Assembly (NCBI RefSeq): GCF_030689685.1
Contig: NZ_JAUYEY010000027.1
Location: 121,306-185,305, forward strand
Length of the DNA stretch: 64,000 bases
DNA from: Polaromonas sp.
GTDB taxonomy: Bacteria > Pseudomonadota > Gammaproteobacteria > Burkholderiales > Burkholderiaceae_C
Reading direction: 5' to 3'
This document shows positions 32,725 through 41,809 of this stretch, piece after piece. The notes under the pieces were generated by a model. The model worked only from the letters and a program-made list of their open reading frames with translations. It searched no databases and was not told the origin of the DNA. Positions within the stretch are counted from its first letter, which is position 1. The number at the start of each line of letters is the position of its first letter. The position numbers were made by a program, and so were the translations under genes.

Positions 32725-32745
32725 CAGCGCCTGCCCGGCAAAGAC

Positions 32746-33153
32746 TTACAGCCCGATCGCCGCCATGCCGGCACGTGCGATCTGCGCATCTTCGCTGGAC
32801 TTCACGCCGCTGACACCGACCGCGCCCAGGCACTGACCGTCCTTCATGATGGGCACGCCGCCTTCCAGCATGCCCTTGAGATCGGGCGCGCTCAGAAACG
32901 AGAAACGCCCGCCGTTGATCATATCTTCGTAGATTTTGGTTTCGCGTCGTCCCATGGCGGCGGTATTGGCCTTGGCTGGTGCCAGGTGAGCCGATATCGG
33001 CGCCGCACCATCAAGGCGCTGTAGGTGCAGCAGATGACCGCCGTCGTCCACAATCGCAATCGTCACCGCCCAACCGTTTTGGGTCGCCTCTGTGGCGGCG
33101 GCACTGGCCATGGCCTGTACATCGGAGAATTCAAGCACTGCTTTAGATTTCAT
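32746..33153 (-). CDS. GlcG/HbpS-family (DUF336) protein
   Basis: A 135-residue Roadblock-like DUF336 protein, the family of GlcG and of the haem-binding HbpS. I start at ATG 33153 (MKSKAVLEFSDVQ) with CCGGA upstream. Family marks are GWAVTIAIVDDGGHLLHLQR, RFSFLSAPDLKGMLEGGVP and the C-terminal GAVGVSGVKSSEDAQIA. It has no signal peptide. The neighbouring iron genes suggest a haem- or iron-linked role, but members also occur in glycolate and other operons. Confidence 0.85.
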   Translation of the reverse strand: MKSKAVLEFSDVQAMASAAATEATQNGWAVTIAIVDDGGHLLHLQRLDGAAPISAHLAPAKANTAAMGRRETKIYEDMINGGRFSFLSAPDLKGMLEGGVPIMKDGQCLGAVGVSGVKSSEDAQIARAGMAAIGL

Positions 33154-33346
33154 GTTTTTCCGGAGTTTTGATGCAAAAGCGCAAGCATACGCAAGTTTCG
33201 GTATGCGCCAACAAACCATTGCATGCCTTAAAACTTATAGAACCCTGACAAAAAGGAAGCAGTCTGAGGGGTTAATCCCTTGAAAAATCTCGTGCGCCCC
33301 TAAAATAGAGATGCCCGCATATGCAGGCCAAAACGGAGATGACTTC

Positions 33347-34033
33347 ATGAATGACAATGTTCAAACCCTAGACAACAGCTACCTTGCCTCGGCGCAGCAG
33401 CGGAACCGGGTTTTGCGCAACACTTACTGGCTGCTGGCACTGAGCCTGCTGCCCACCGTGCTGGGCGCCTGGGTTGGCGTGGCCACGGGTATTACCGCCT
33501 CGCTCAGCGGCGGACTTGGCCTGGTGGTTTTTCTGGGCGGTGCGTTCGGTTTTATTTTCGCGATTGAAAAAACCAAAAACTCGGCCGCCGGTGTGCCGGT
33601 GCTGCTGGCTTTCACCTTCTTCATGGGCCTGATGCTCTCGCGCATGATAGGCATGATTCTGGGCTTCAAAAACGGCTCTGAACTGATCATGACCGCCATG
33701 GGCGGCACGGCCGGCATTTTCTTCGTCATGGCCAGCGTGGCCAGCGTCATCAAGCGCGACTTGTCTGGCATGGGCAAATGGCTGTTTGTCGGCGCGCTGG
33801 TGGTCATGGTGGGCAGCATCGTCAATGTGTTTGTCGGCTCCAGCGCTGCCATGATGGCCATCTCGGTTGCGGTGATCGGTATTTTCAGTGCCTACATGCT
33901 GTATGACCTGAAGCGAATCATTGACGGCGGCGAGACCAACTACATCACCGCCACACTGGCTCTGTACCTGAGCATGTTCAACGTGTTCCAGGCGCTGCTG
34001 GCCTTGCTCGGTATGGGTGGTGATCGCGAGTAA
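33347..34033 (+). CDS. Bax inhibitor-1/YccA family membrane protein
   Basis: Inner-membrane protein with seven hydrophobic helices, 228 residues. The family end DLKRIIDGGETNYITATLALYLSMFNVFQ (seen as DLKRIIDGG and TATLALYLSMFN) is conserved. I start at 33347 with CGGAG upstream; a TAAAAT at 33301 may be its -10. E. coli YccA modulates the FtsH protease; other members act as calcium-leak channels. The precise role here is unknown. Ends in a terminator shared with convergent rlmD. Confidence 0.9.
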   Translation: MNDNVQTLDNSYLASAQQRNRVLRNTYWLLALSLLPTVLGAWVGVATGITASLSGGLGLVVFLGGAFGFIFAIEKTKNSAAGVPVLLAFTFFMGLMLSRMIGMILGFKNGSELIMTAMGGTAGIFFVMASVASVIKRDLSGMGKWLFVGALVVMVGSIVNVFVGSSAAMMAISVAVIGIFSAYMLYDLKRIIDGGETNYITATLALYLSMFNVFQALLALLGMGGDRE

Positions 34034-34056
34034 TCCGCTTCGCTCCGGATGGAAAC

Positions 34057-34080
34057 AAGGGGGCCACTGGCCCCCTTTTC
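34057..34080. terminator. Terminator between BI-1 gene and rlmD
   Basis: AAGGGGGCC-AC-TGGCCCCCTT with flanking A and T runs; it lies between convergent genes. Confidence 0.75.
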
Positions 34081-34084
34081 CGTT

Positions 34085-35566
34085 TCAGGCTGGATTCACA
34101 TCAAAAACCGCGATTGATTCCACATGCGCGGTGTGCGGAAACATGTTGACCACACCGGCTGCCGTGCAACGGTAACCCGCATCCGTGACCAGCACCCCCG
34201 CGTCACGCGCCAGGGTCGCCGGGTTGCAGCTCACATACACGATGCGTTTGGGCGGCTGCCAGTCGCCCAGCACCAGGCTTTGCTGCTGCCCGGCGTCGTC
34301 GCAGGGCACGCCGGTCAGCGTTTGCTGGTGCAGCGCAGCCAGCGATTTGAACAACTCATAGGCGCCCTCGCGTGGCGGATCAACCAGCCATTTGTCGGCT
34401 GCGCCGTGTTTCACCAGCGCACCGGGTGTGATTTCAAACAGGTTGCTTGCTACAAATTTGGTAGCTGCCAGCGCATGTCCGCCGTGGGCTGAGGCCTTGT
34501 TTGCCTCATAATTTTCACGCGAACGGGCAACCAGCACCTCGCTGCCCTCAATGCCCAGCACCGAGCGCGCGCGGGTGGCCAGCGGCAAGGTGAAGTTGCC
34601 CAGGCCGCAAAACCAGTCGATTACACGCTCATGCGGCAACACGTCCAGCAAGCGCAGCGCGCGCGACACCAGCACCTGGTTGATATGCGGATTGACCTGG
34701 GTGAAATCTGTCGGTTTGAAAGGCATCAACACGCCAAACTCGGGCAGGCCGTAACCGAGCACCGGCCCGCCCGCATCGAGCAAATGCACCGTCTCCAGCC
34801 CGCCGGGCTGCAGCCACCACTGCAAGCCGGGGTGCGCTGCCGCAAAACTGCGCAGCCGGGCCAGGTCTTCGCCAGAGAGCGGCTCCATGTGGCGCAGCAC
34901 CAGCGCCGTCACCGCGTCGCCACAGGCCAGCTCGATCTGTGGCAAGGTCTCTTTGGCGTCCATGCCGGCGATCAGCGCGCGCAGCGGCAGCAGCAAATCG
35001 CTCACATGCCGGGGCAACACATGGCACTCGCGCATGTCGGCGACATAGCCGCTTTTGCGCTCATGAAAACCGACCAGCACCTCGCCTTTCTTGCGCACAT
35101 AACGCACCGACAAGCGCGCCCGGTAACGGTAGCCCCAGGCCGGGCCTTCGATGGGCCGCATCACGGTTTCGGCCCTGAGTTTGCCCAGATGCCAGAGGTT
35201 GTCTTCCAGCACCCGCTGCTTGACGGCCACCTGCGCGCCCACATGCAGGTGCTGCATCTTGCAGCCGCCGCAAGCTCCGGTGTGCAGGCCAAAGTGCGGG
35301 CATTGCGGGCGCACACGCTGCGAAGACTCGCGCAGCACCGCCATCAGCGTGGCTTTTTCAAAACTGGGTTTCTTGCGATAGACGCTGGCGCTGACGGTCT
35401 CAAACGGCAGCGCACCGTCTATGAAAACCACCTTGCCGTCGTCGCGGTGTGCAATGCCCTGAGCTTCGATATCGAGCGACTCCACCGTGAGGATGTCGAG
35501 CGGGTAGTTTTCGGCGGGTGTGGCAGCCGGCTGCTGTGGCGGTTTGTTCTGTTTTCTTCGGGACAT
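34085..35566 (-). CDS. rlmD: 23S rRNA (uracil-1939-C5)-methyltransferase
   Basis: RumA/RlmD, 493 residues. An N-terminal TRAM domain ([24 protein letters not shown] region) is followed by 4Fe-4S cysteines ([14 protein letters not shown]), the SAM fold ([16 protein letters not shown]) and the catalytic nucleophile in [13 protein letters not shown]. It is longer than the E. coli enzyme; part of the excess is at [19 protein letters not shown], where a repeat fragment is embedded. It follows the surE-pcm-nlpD group in direction, separated from nlpD by a terminator. Confidence 0.94.
   Translation of the reverse strand: MSRRKQNKPPQQPAATPAENYPLDILTVESLDIEAQGIAHRDDGKVVFIDGALPFETVSASVYRKKPSFEKATLMAVLRESSQRVRPQCPHFGLHTGACGGCKMQHLHVGAQVAVKQRVLEDNLWHLGKLRAETVMRPIEGPAWGYRYRARLSVRYVRKKGEVLVGFHERKSGYVADMRECHVLPRHVSDLLLPLRALIAGMDAKETLPQIELACGDAVTALVLRHMEPLSGEDLARLRSFAAAHPGLQWWLQPGGLETVHLLDAGGPVLGYGLPEFGVLMPFKPTDFTQVNPHINQVLVSRALRLLDVLPHERVIDWFCGLGNFTLPLATRARSVLGIEGSEVLVARSRENYEANKASAHGGHALAATKFVASNLFEITPGALVKHGAADKWLVDPPREGAYELFKSLAALHQQTLTGVPCDDAGQQQSLVLGDWQPPKRIVYVSCNPATLARDAGVLVTDAGYRCTAAGVVNMFPHTAHVESIAVFDVNPA
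34446..34474 (-). repeat. Dispersed repeat family A fragment inside rlmD
   Basis: On the minus strand, AGCTACCAAATTTGTAGCAA closely matches the right-hand block of family A (AGCTATCAAATCAGTAGCAA). It is in frame and encodes ATKFVAS. Confidence 0.55.
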
Positions 35567-35663
35567 GCACCCATTGTCTCAGGCTGTGCAGACTCAAACG
35601 CGAGGAACATTGAGCGTCATGTCTCTTGACTACAAAGGCCACGTTTGCAGCAAGTACAGGCAC

Positions 35664-35692
35664 AAAAAAGCCCTGCAACACAGGGCTCTTTT
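35664..35692 (-). terminator. Terminator after nlpD
   Basis: AAAAGAGCCCTG-TGTTG-CAGGGCTTTTTT on the minus strand, 20 bp after the nlpD stop. Confidence 0.8.
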
Positions 35693-35711
35693 AAGACCAT
35701 CATCAACCGGC

Positions 35712-36617
35712 TTATTTGGCGGGCAGGTACTTCGCTGGGTCCACGGGTTTGCCCTGGCGGCGGATTTCAAAATGCAGCTTCACGCGGTCCGCGTCGCTGC
35801 TGCCCATTTCGGCAATTTTCTGCCCCCTGCGCACCGACTGGTCTTCCTTGACCAGCAGGGTCTGGTTGTGCGCGTAAGCAGTCAGGAAGGTGTTGTTGTG
35901 TTTGAGAATGATCAGGTTGCCGTAGCCGCGCAGACCAGCACCGGCATACACAACGCGGCCGTCGGCAGAAGCCATCACGGTATCGCCGGCCTTGCCCGCA
36001 ATGTCCATGCCCTTGTTTTTGGCCTCGTCGAAGCCCGCAAGCACCGGGCCCTGCGCCGGCCAGATCCAGGCCAGGTCCTCGTCGCCGCCAGCGGCTGCGG
36101 GTGCCGCAGGCTTGGGCGCGCTTGCCGCCTGTGCCGGTGCGCTGGCCGCTGACGCCGGGCTGACCGGCGTGACCGAGCCAGAAGTCACGGGACGGGCCAC
36201 GGCCACCGACTCTGGCGGGACCACACGCAATACCTGGCCGACTTCGATCAGGTTGGGGTTCTCAAGGTTGCTCCAGCGACCGATATCGCGCCAGTTCTGG
36301 CCGGTGTCCAGGCCGATGCGAATCAGCGTGTCACCGGGTTTGACTGTGTAATAACCGGGTTTGCCGGCGTTCTCAAAGCCGGGCAGCGGCTTCACGCCTG
36401 CATCGACCGCCACGATTGGCGCGCGCGACATGCCGGTACCACGGTCTTCAACAGGCGCACGGTTGAGGCCACGCGTGCTGCAAGCCGCCACCAGCAGCAC
36501 GGCGGCCGCCAGCAGGCAGCTCAGAGCCAGGCGAGCGGCGCCCCTGCCGGCGCGGGGCGCTTCAAGAGCCGTGGGAGAAAACGCTGCCATGGGGATGATC
36601 CCTGCTTGTTGATTCAT
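35712..36617 (-). CDS. nlpD: NlpD lipoprotein, LysM and degenerate M23 peptidase domains
   Basis: Outer-membrane lipoprotein that activates cell-division amidase AmiC. 301 residues from ATG 36617. The lipobox LVAACS puts the lipidated cysteine at 46. A LysM domain (YYTVKPGDTLIRIG ... EVGQVLRVVPP) is at about 90-135 and the LytM/M23 domain covers the last 110 residues. The usual catalytic H-x-G-x-D is NKGMDIAG here, so the zinc His is missing, as expected for a non-enzymatic activator. Third in surE-pcm-nlpD. Confidence 0.92.
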   Translation of the reverse strand: MNQQAGIIPMAAFSPTALEAPRAGRGAARLALSCLLAAAVLLVAACSTRGLNRAPVEDRGTGMSRAPIVAVDAGVKPLPGFENAGKPGYYTVKPGDTLIRIGLDTGQNWRDIGRWSNLENPNLIEVGQVLRVVPPESVAVARPVTSGSVTPVSPASAASAPAQAASAPKPAAPAAAGGDEDLAWIWPAQGPVLAGFDEAKNKGMDIAGKAGDTVMASADGRVVYAGAGLRGYGNLIILKHNNTFLTAYAHNQTLLVKEDQSVRRGQKIAEMGSSDADRVKLHFEIRRQGKPVDPAKYLPAK

Positions 36618-36716
36618 TGTTCTATTCACCTTTTCCAAATTCTGCGTGTTGCCACCCTATGACGCCAGATGCTGACTTTGGTTCAGGATGCCCAGTGTGC
36701 GCTTTTGCCACTCGGG

Positions 36717-37589
36717 CTAACTTGTTCCCGATTTTAGAGGCACAAAGTGCACCGCTTCCAGAACCGTCTGGGTCACGCCCTGCGCGGTCTTGTCGAGCAG
36801 CACCAGCGCCTGGCCGCCGCCGGCCCCACCAGCGATGTGCATGGGCGCGACCAGGCGGCCACCGACGGCGAGCTGTTCAACCCAAGCGGTCGGAATCGCT
36901 TCGCCGCCGGCCGCCGCAATGATGGCCGCATAAGGTGCGCCCTTGGCATAGCCCACCATGCCGTCGCCGAACAGCAGGTGCACATTGGCCAGCCGGAAGG
37001 CACGCAGGTTCTCGCGCGCCTTGTCGTGCAGGCCGCGCAGGCGCTCGATGCTGTAGACCTCGGTCGCCAGTTCGCCCAGCACCGCAGCCTGGTAGCCGCA
37101 GCCGGTACCGATCTCCAGCACCCGGCCCAGCTTGCCGGCCGGGCTGCCCGCGCCCTGGCGCAGCAGTTCAAGCATGCGCGCCACCACATTGGGCTTGGAG
37201 ATCGTCTGGCCCAGGCCGATCGGCAGGCTGGTGTCTTCATAGGCCTGGTTCACCAGCGCGGTATCGACAAAGCGGTGGCGCTCGACATGGCCCATGGCGG
37301 CCAGCACCTGCGCATCGGAAATGCCCTGCGCCGCGAGTTTGTGCACCATGCGCGCCCGCACTGCGCGCGAGTCCAGGCCAACACCGCTGGGCAAAGCGGC
37401 CTTGGCCGGCATTTTTTGATCGAAAATGCCTGTAGCCCTTTCCGGATGGGCGCGATGAGCTATCTTTTTGGTAGCAGATGGGGTGCCCGCATCAATTTCC
37501 AGCCGCACCGGGAAGCCTGGCCTTTTGGCAACGGGCTTGGCCGCTGCCGTGCCCGAAGAAGTCAAAGGCGGCTTGACCGGCGGCTTCAT
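36717..37589 (-). CDS. pcm: Protein-L-isoaspartate O-methyltransferase with N-terminal extension
   Basis: Repairs isoaspartyl residues with S-adenosylmethionine. 290 residues, against about 210 for E. coli Pcm. The catalytic body starts near residue 75 (RAVRARMVHKLAAQGI) and holds VLEIGTGCGYQAAVLGEL (SAM motif I). The 70-residue extension is Lys/Ala/Pro-rich and contains a complete family-A repeat in frame (about 37416-37478). ATG 37589 overlaps the surE stop by 4 bp, so this start is favoured despite the extension; the true N-terminus may be further in. Confidence 0.9.
   Translation of the reverse strand: MKPPVKPPLTSSGTAAAKPVAKRPGFPVRLEIDAGTPSATKKIAHRAHPERATGIFDQKMPAKAALPSGVGLDSRAVRARMVHKLAAQGISDAQVLAAMGHVERHRFVDTALVNQAYEDTSLPIGLGQTISKPNVVARMLELLRQGAGSPAGKLGRVLEIGTGCGYQAAVLGELATEVYSIERLRGLHDKARENLRAFRLANVHLLFGDGMVGYAKGAPYAAIIAAAGGEAIPTAWVEQLAVGGRLVAPMHIAGGAGGGQALVLLDKTAQGVTQTVLEAVHFVPLKSGTS
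37416..37478 (+). repeat. Dispersed repeat family A, full copy inside pcm
   Basis: TTGATCGAAAATGCCTGTAG on the left, GATGAGCTATCTTTTTGGTAG on the right (21 bp in all, matching the family's right block) within the N-terminal extension of pcm. Confidence 0.8.
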
Positions 37590-38392
37590 GCCGCAGCCGG
37601 AGCAGTGGTGCTGCCGTGCGTGAGTTTGGCCGCAGTCTGCGCCCAATAAGGCAGTCGCTCGTGGTCGGTCAGGTCCACCTGGAGCGGCGTGATGGCGACA
37701 AATCCCTGCTTGGTTGCAAAAAAGTCGGTGCCCTCGCCCTCTTCCTTGGCCGGCCCCGCGCCGCCTATCCAGTACATGGTTTCGCCGCGCGGGCTGGTCT
37801 GCGTGATCACCCGCTCAGCCGCATGGCGCCGGCCCAGGCGGCAGACCTTGTAGCCCTGAAGCTGATCGTCAGGCAGGTTGGGAATATTCACATTCAGCAG
37901 CCAGGGCGCCACCGTTGGCAAGGCGCCTTCGGAGATTTTTTCGAGCGAGGGGATCAGTTGCTGCACCAGGTCGCGCGCGCGCCGGCCGGCCGCATCGATG
38001 TGGCCCCAGCCTTTTTCGGTCTGCGAAAACGCAATCGACGGAATGCCGAACAGATAACCTTCCATGGCCGCGCCGACGGTGCCCGAATAAATTGTGTCGT
38101 CGCCCATGTTGGCGCCGTTGTTGATGCCTGATACCACCAGGTCGGGCCGATAGCCCAACAGCCCGGTCAGTGCAATGTGCACACAGTCGGCGGGCGTACC
38201 GTTGATGTAGCGAAAACCGTTGGCCGCCGTCTGCACGTACATCGGCGAGTGCAGGGTCAGTGCGTTGGATTTGGCGCTGTTGTTCTGCTCGGGTGCCACC
38301 ACCTCCACATCGGCGATGTCTTTCAGGGCCTCGTACAGGGCGATGATGCCGGAGGCCTGGTAGCCATCGTCGTTGCAGATAAGAATTTTCAT
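37586..38392 (-). CDS. surE: 5'/3'-nucleotidase SurE
   Basis: Metal-dependent survival-protein nucleotidase, 268 residues. The metal-site opening MKILICNDDGYQASGI has the conserved Asp-Asp pair; NGTPADCVHIAL and SGINNGANMGDDTIYSGTVGAA are also canonical. First gene of surE-pcm-nlpD, translationally coupled to pcm. Divergent from a quinone oxidoreductase gene. Confidence 0.97.
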   Translation of the reverse strand: MKILICNDDGYQASGIIALYEALKDIADVEVVAPEQNNSAKSNALTLHSPMYVQTAANGFRYINGTPADCVHIALTGLLGYRPDLVVSGINNGANMGDDTIYSGTVGAAMEGYLFGIPSIAFSQTEKGWGHIDAAGRRARDLVQQLIPSLEKISEGALPTVAPWLLNVNIPNLPDDQLQGYKVCRLGRRHAAERVITQTSPRGETMYWIGGAGPAKEEGEGTDFFATKQGFVAITPLQVDLTDHERLPYWAQTAAKLTHGSTTAPAAA

Positions 38393-38500
38393 GGATTGAT
38401 TTTAAGGTCTCAAGGGTGACAAACCGGGGGCATGCCGCGTCTATTTGGGTGCGCAACCTGCCTATGATGTCTCAACCCTGATTCCAACGGAGACACCCCC

Positions 38501-39475
38501 ATGCATGCCTGGCTTTGTGAAGACCCCACCGGCGTAGACGCCCTGACCTGGAAAGAGCTGCCCACGCCCGAACCGAAAGCCGGCGAGGTGCGCATCGCCA
38601 TCAAGGCGGCCAGCCTGAACTTTCCGGACCTGCTGATCGTGCAGAACAAGTACCAGATGAAACCAGCGCTGCCGTTTGTGCCGGGTTCCGAATACGCTGG
38701 TGTGGTTGAAGCTGTCGGCGAGGGTGTCAAACACCTGAAAGTCGGCCAGAACGTCGCCTGCCTGTCGGGCACCGGCGGTTTCGGCACGCACACCATCGCG
38801 CCGGCCGCGCTGTGCATGCCGCTGCCCGATGGTTTTCCGCATGTCGACGCGGCCGCCTTCATCATGATTTACGCGACCTCGCACCACGCGCTTGTGGACC
38901 GCGCACAACTCAAGGCCGGTGAAACCGTGCTGGTGCTGGGCGCGGCTGGCGGCGTCGGCACTGCGGCGATCCAGATCGCCAAGGCGCTGGGCGCGAAAGT
39001 GATCGCCGCAGCCTCGACCGATGAAAAATGCGCGCTGTGCAAGTCGATAGGCGCCGACGCCACTATCAACTACAGCACCGAGAATCTGCGCGAAGCGATC
39101 AAGGCCCTGACTGATGGCAAAGGCCCTGACGTGATTTACGACCCGGTGGGCGGTGAGTTCGCCGAGCCAGCTTTCCGCTCCATCGCCTGGCGCGGGCGCT
39201 ACCTGGTGGTGGGTTTTGCTTCGGGCCCGATTCCCTCGCTACCGCTGAACCTGACCCTGCTCAAGGGCGCCTCCATCGTCGGCGTGTTCTGGGGCGGCTT
39301 CGCCAAGAATGAGCCGAAAGCCAGCGCCGCCGCCATGGCCGAGCTGGCCCAGTGGTATACCCAGGGCAAAATCAAGCCGGTCATTGACCGCACCATGCCC
39401 ATGGCCGAACTGAAGGCCGCCTATGCGCACATGGGCTCGCGCGGGGTCAAGGGCAAGCTGGTGATGGTGAACTGA
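38501..39475 (+). CDS. NADPH:quinone oxidoreductase family protein (zinc-independent MDR)
   Basis: Medium-chain dehydrogenase/reductase of the quinone oxidoreductase type, 324 residues. The N-terminal GroES-like domain (PELLIV-like FPDLLIVQNKYQ, FVPGSEYAGVVEAVGEGV) lacks zinc-ligand cysteines. NADPH site VLGAAGGVGTAAIQIAK is at about 147-163. Substrate unknown; members reduce quinones or enoyl compounds. Ends in a strong terminator. Confidence 0.9.
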   Translation: MHAWLCEDPTGVDALTWKELPTPEPKAGEVRIAIKAASLNFPDLLIVQNKYQMKPALPFVPGSEYAGVVEAVGEGVKHLKVGQNVACLSGTGGFGTHTIAPAALCMPLPDGFPHVDAAAFIMIYATSHHALVDRAQLKAGETVLVLGAAGGVGTAAIQIAKALGAKVIAAASTDEKCALCKSIGADATINYSTENLREAIKALTDGKGPDVIYDPVGGEFAEPAFRSIAWRGRYLVVGFASGPIPSLPLNLTLLKGASIVGVFWGGFAKNEPKASAAAMAELAQWYTQGKIKPVIDRTMPMAELKAAYAHMGSRGVKGKLVMVN

Positions 39476-39491
39476 GTAGCAACAGCCGATC

Positions 39492-39524
39492 AAAAAAAAG
39501 CCCCTGGATCAGGGGCTTTTTTTT
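39492..39524. terminator. Terminator after the quinone oxidoreductase
   Basis: AAAAAAAAGCCCCT-GGATC-AGGGGCTTTTTTTT, symmetrical, also positioned after tRNA-His on the other strand. Confidence 0.85.
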
Positions 39525-39567
39525 CGCTAGCGTCGCTTGCGGCGACCAGATTTCTGGAGCTAAATAC

Positions 39568-39644
39568 TGGGGTGGCTGATGGGGCTCGAACCCACGACAA
39601 CAGGAATCACAATCCTGGACTCTACCAACTGAGCTACAGCCACC
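39568..39644 (-). tRNA. tRNA-His (GTG)
   Basis: Cloverleaf read on the minus strand: GGTGGCTG acceptor with the extra G-1, D arm AGCTCAGTTGGTAGAG, anticodon loop TTGTGAT, T arm GTGGGTTCGAGCCCCAT, acceptor CAGCCACC and encoded CCA. G-1:C73 pairing identifies tRNA-His. Confidence 0.96.
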
Positions 39645-39697
39645 GGAACCTCAAATTATAACGAGAACTGTGCGCTTTCTCCGCTTTGCGCGCGGCT

Positions 39698-41608
39698 TTA
39701 AGCGCCAAGCTTCTGTTCGGCAGGCCGCGGCACCTTGATGTCGGCCTTGAAGCGCTCTTTCAGGATGTTGTAGTAGGCCAGGCTTTCCGCTGAGGTCCAC
39801 CACTGGGTGTACTGGGTATGCTCCTGCTGGGCCAGCGCTGCCGCAGGGGCCGCGCGCGGCAACACCTTGAGCACCTTGACCACCGCATAACCTTGAGCAC
39901 CCAGGTCCACACCCACCAGCGCCGGCAAGGCAGTGGTATCGGCACTGAGCGCAGCCTTCAGCGCTGCAACGGGCAACTGCTGCGCCTGCTCTCGCGAAAT
40001 CACCACGGCAGCGGGCAAGGCAGCGGCGGCGGGGTTGGCCTTCCAGGCAGCGAGCTTTTCAGCGCCATCCTTGCGCGCCATCTCAGCCCCGCGCTGCTGC
40101 TGCAGGCGCTCGCGTACGCGGTCTTTCACTTCGGCCAAAGGCAAAGCCCGCGCCGCCGTGTGCTGCGTGATGCGGCCCGACACGAGCTGGTTGCCGCCAA
40201 GGTCCAGCGCTTCAGTATTGCGCTTTCTCTCCACTGCATCCGGCGAGAACAGCGCTTCAAGAAACTTGGGGTTGCCCAATGCGCCGGTGGCGCCAGCGGC
40301 CGGCGTACGGGTCAACTTACTGGCGGTTTTGACTTCGAGCTTCAGGCGTTCGGCAATCGGACGCAAGCTGTCTGACTGTTCGTACACCGCATTGCTGAAT
40401 GCCTCAGCCGTTTCAGCGAATTTTTTCTGCGCCTGCTGCTGCCGCAATTCGGTCTCTAACGCAGGCTTCATCTCTTCAAAGGTCTTCTGTTTGGGCGCCT
40501 TGATGTCGGTAAGCTTGATGATGTGATAGCCGAACTCGGTCTCCACCACCTCGCTGATGTCGCCTTTTTTCATCGAAAACGCTGCGTCGGCAAACGGCTT
40601 GACCATGGCCTTGCGGGAAAAGAAATCAAGGTCGCCGCCATTGGCGGCGGAGCCGGTGTCGCTGGAGTTTTTTCGGGCCAAGTCGGCAAACGAGTCCGGC
40701 GCCTTTTTCACGGCGGCCAGCAATTGCTCGGCTTTTTCTTTGGCTTTCTGGCGATCCGCCGCCGCTGCAGAGGCCGGCGACTCGATCAGAATATGGCTGG
40801 CGCGGCGTTCTTCATTGCCCGCGAGTTGGGCGGTGTTTTGTTCGTAGTAGGTCTTCAGGTCTTGCTCATTGAGCGTGATGCCCTGGGTCACAGCGTCCAT
40901 GTTGAGCACGGCGTATTCGATGTCCACCTGCTCGGGCGCCTGGAACAGGGCCAGGTTGTCTTTGTAGAACTGCGCCAGTTCGACCTCACTCGGATTCACC
41001 TTGGCTGCGTAATCGGGGGTATTGAACCGCGCCACCTGCACCTCACGCTTTTCAAAAAAAGCATTGAGCGACACATCCGCCGCAGCCTTGGCCGCGAAGC
41101 CGCTGGCGGCAACGCCCAGCATCACCTGCCGCGTCGCGAGCTCGGAACGCAGGCCGGCTTCGTAGGCCTCCGGCGTCATGCCCGTCTGCGACAGGAAGCC
41201 GGCACGGTCAAACTTGCCATCGGGCAATCTGAAAGCTGCAATCGCTTTGTCTTCAGCATACAGCCGCTGCAGCTTCTGGTCCGGAACCACCAGGCCACTC
41301 TGGGCGGCCGCTGCGGCAAACACGCGGTCGCGCACCAGGCGCTCCAGCGTGCCGTATTTGGCCTCTGGGGAATCCAGCAACTTGGCATCGAGGGTGGGCA
41401 TGGAAGCGCGCAGGCGGTTCACCTCGTTCTGGTGTGCCATGTCCCAATCGGTCTGCGAGATGTCCCGGCCATCGACGCGTGCGACCACGGCCGTGTTTTG
41501 CTCCGAACGGCTATAGCCGTCCAGGCCAAACAGTACAAAGGACGGAACAATCAGCAAAAACAGCAAGCCCATGGTGACCTTGGTGTGCTTGCGAATGAAT
41601 TCAAACAT
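39698..41608 (-). CDS. ppiD: Periplasmic folding chaperone / peptidyl-prolyl isomerase PpiD
   Basis: Membrane-anchored SurA_N/parvulin protein, 636 residues. One N-terminal transmembrane helix (VTMGLLFLLIVPSFVLFGLDG) anchors it. A SurA-like N-terminal domain is followed by a parvulin domain at about 268-375 (RRASHILIESP ... NGGDLDFFSRKAMVKPFADAAF ... TEFGYHIIKLTD). It helps newly exported proteins fold near the translocon. Between tRNA-His and tRNA-Val, downstream of hupB. Confidence 0.93.
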   Translation of the reverse strand: MFEFIRKHTKVTMGLLFLLIVPSFVLFGLDGYSRSEQNTAVVARVDGRDISQTDWDMAHQNEVNRLRASMPTLDAKLLDSPEAKYGTLERLVRDRVFAAAAAQSGLVVPDQKLQRLYAEDKAIAAFRLPDGKFDRAGFLSQTGMTPEAYEAGLRSELATRQVMLGVAASGFAAKAAADVSLNAFFEKREVQVARFNTPDYAAKVNPSEVELAQFYKDNLALFQAPEQVDIEYAVLNMDAVTQGITLNEQDLKTYYEQNTAQLAGNEERRASHILIESPASAAAADRQKAKEKAEQLLAAVKKAPDSFADLARKNSSDTGSAANGGDLDFFSRKAMVKPFADAAFSMKKGDISEVVETEFGYHIIKLTDIKAPKQKTFEEMKPALETELRQQQAQKKFAETAEAFSNAVYEQSDSLRPIAERLKLEVKTASKLTRTPAAGATGALGNPKFLEALFSPDAVERKRNTEALDLGGNQLVSGRITQHTAARALPLAEVKDRVRERLQQQRGAEMARKDGAEKLAAWKANPAAAALPAAVVISREQAQQLPVAALKAALSADTTALPALVGVDLGAQGYAVVKVLKVLPRAAPAAALAQQEHTQYTQWWTSAESLAYYNILKERFKADIKVPRPAEQKLGA

Positions 41609-41708
41609 CTCGAACTTCCTGTGCAGCCGTCAACCGGCAGTGATAAAAAATTTTACGCCCGCCATCCATAAAAAAAGGCGAACCGTTTGTTCGCCTTTGT
41701 TCAGTTTC

Positions 41709-41784
41709 TGGTGGGTGCTGACGGGCTCGAACCGCCGACCTACGCCGTGTAAGGGCGCTGCTCTACCAACTGAGCTAAGCACCC
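41709..41784 (-). tRNA. tRNA-Val (TAC)
   Basis: Minus strand: GGGTGCT acceptor, AGCTCAGTTGGTAGAG D arm, anticodon loop CTTACAC, T arm GGCGGTTCGAGCCCGTC, AGCACCC plus A and encoded CCA. 76 nt. Confidence 0.96.
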
Positions 41785-41809
41785 CACCTCAACTTTTACT
41801 TCTTCTGCA

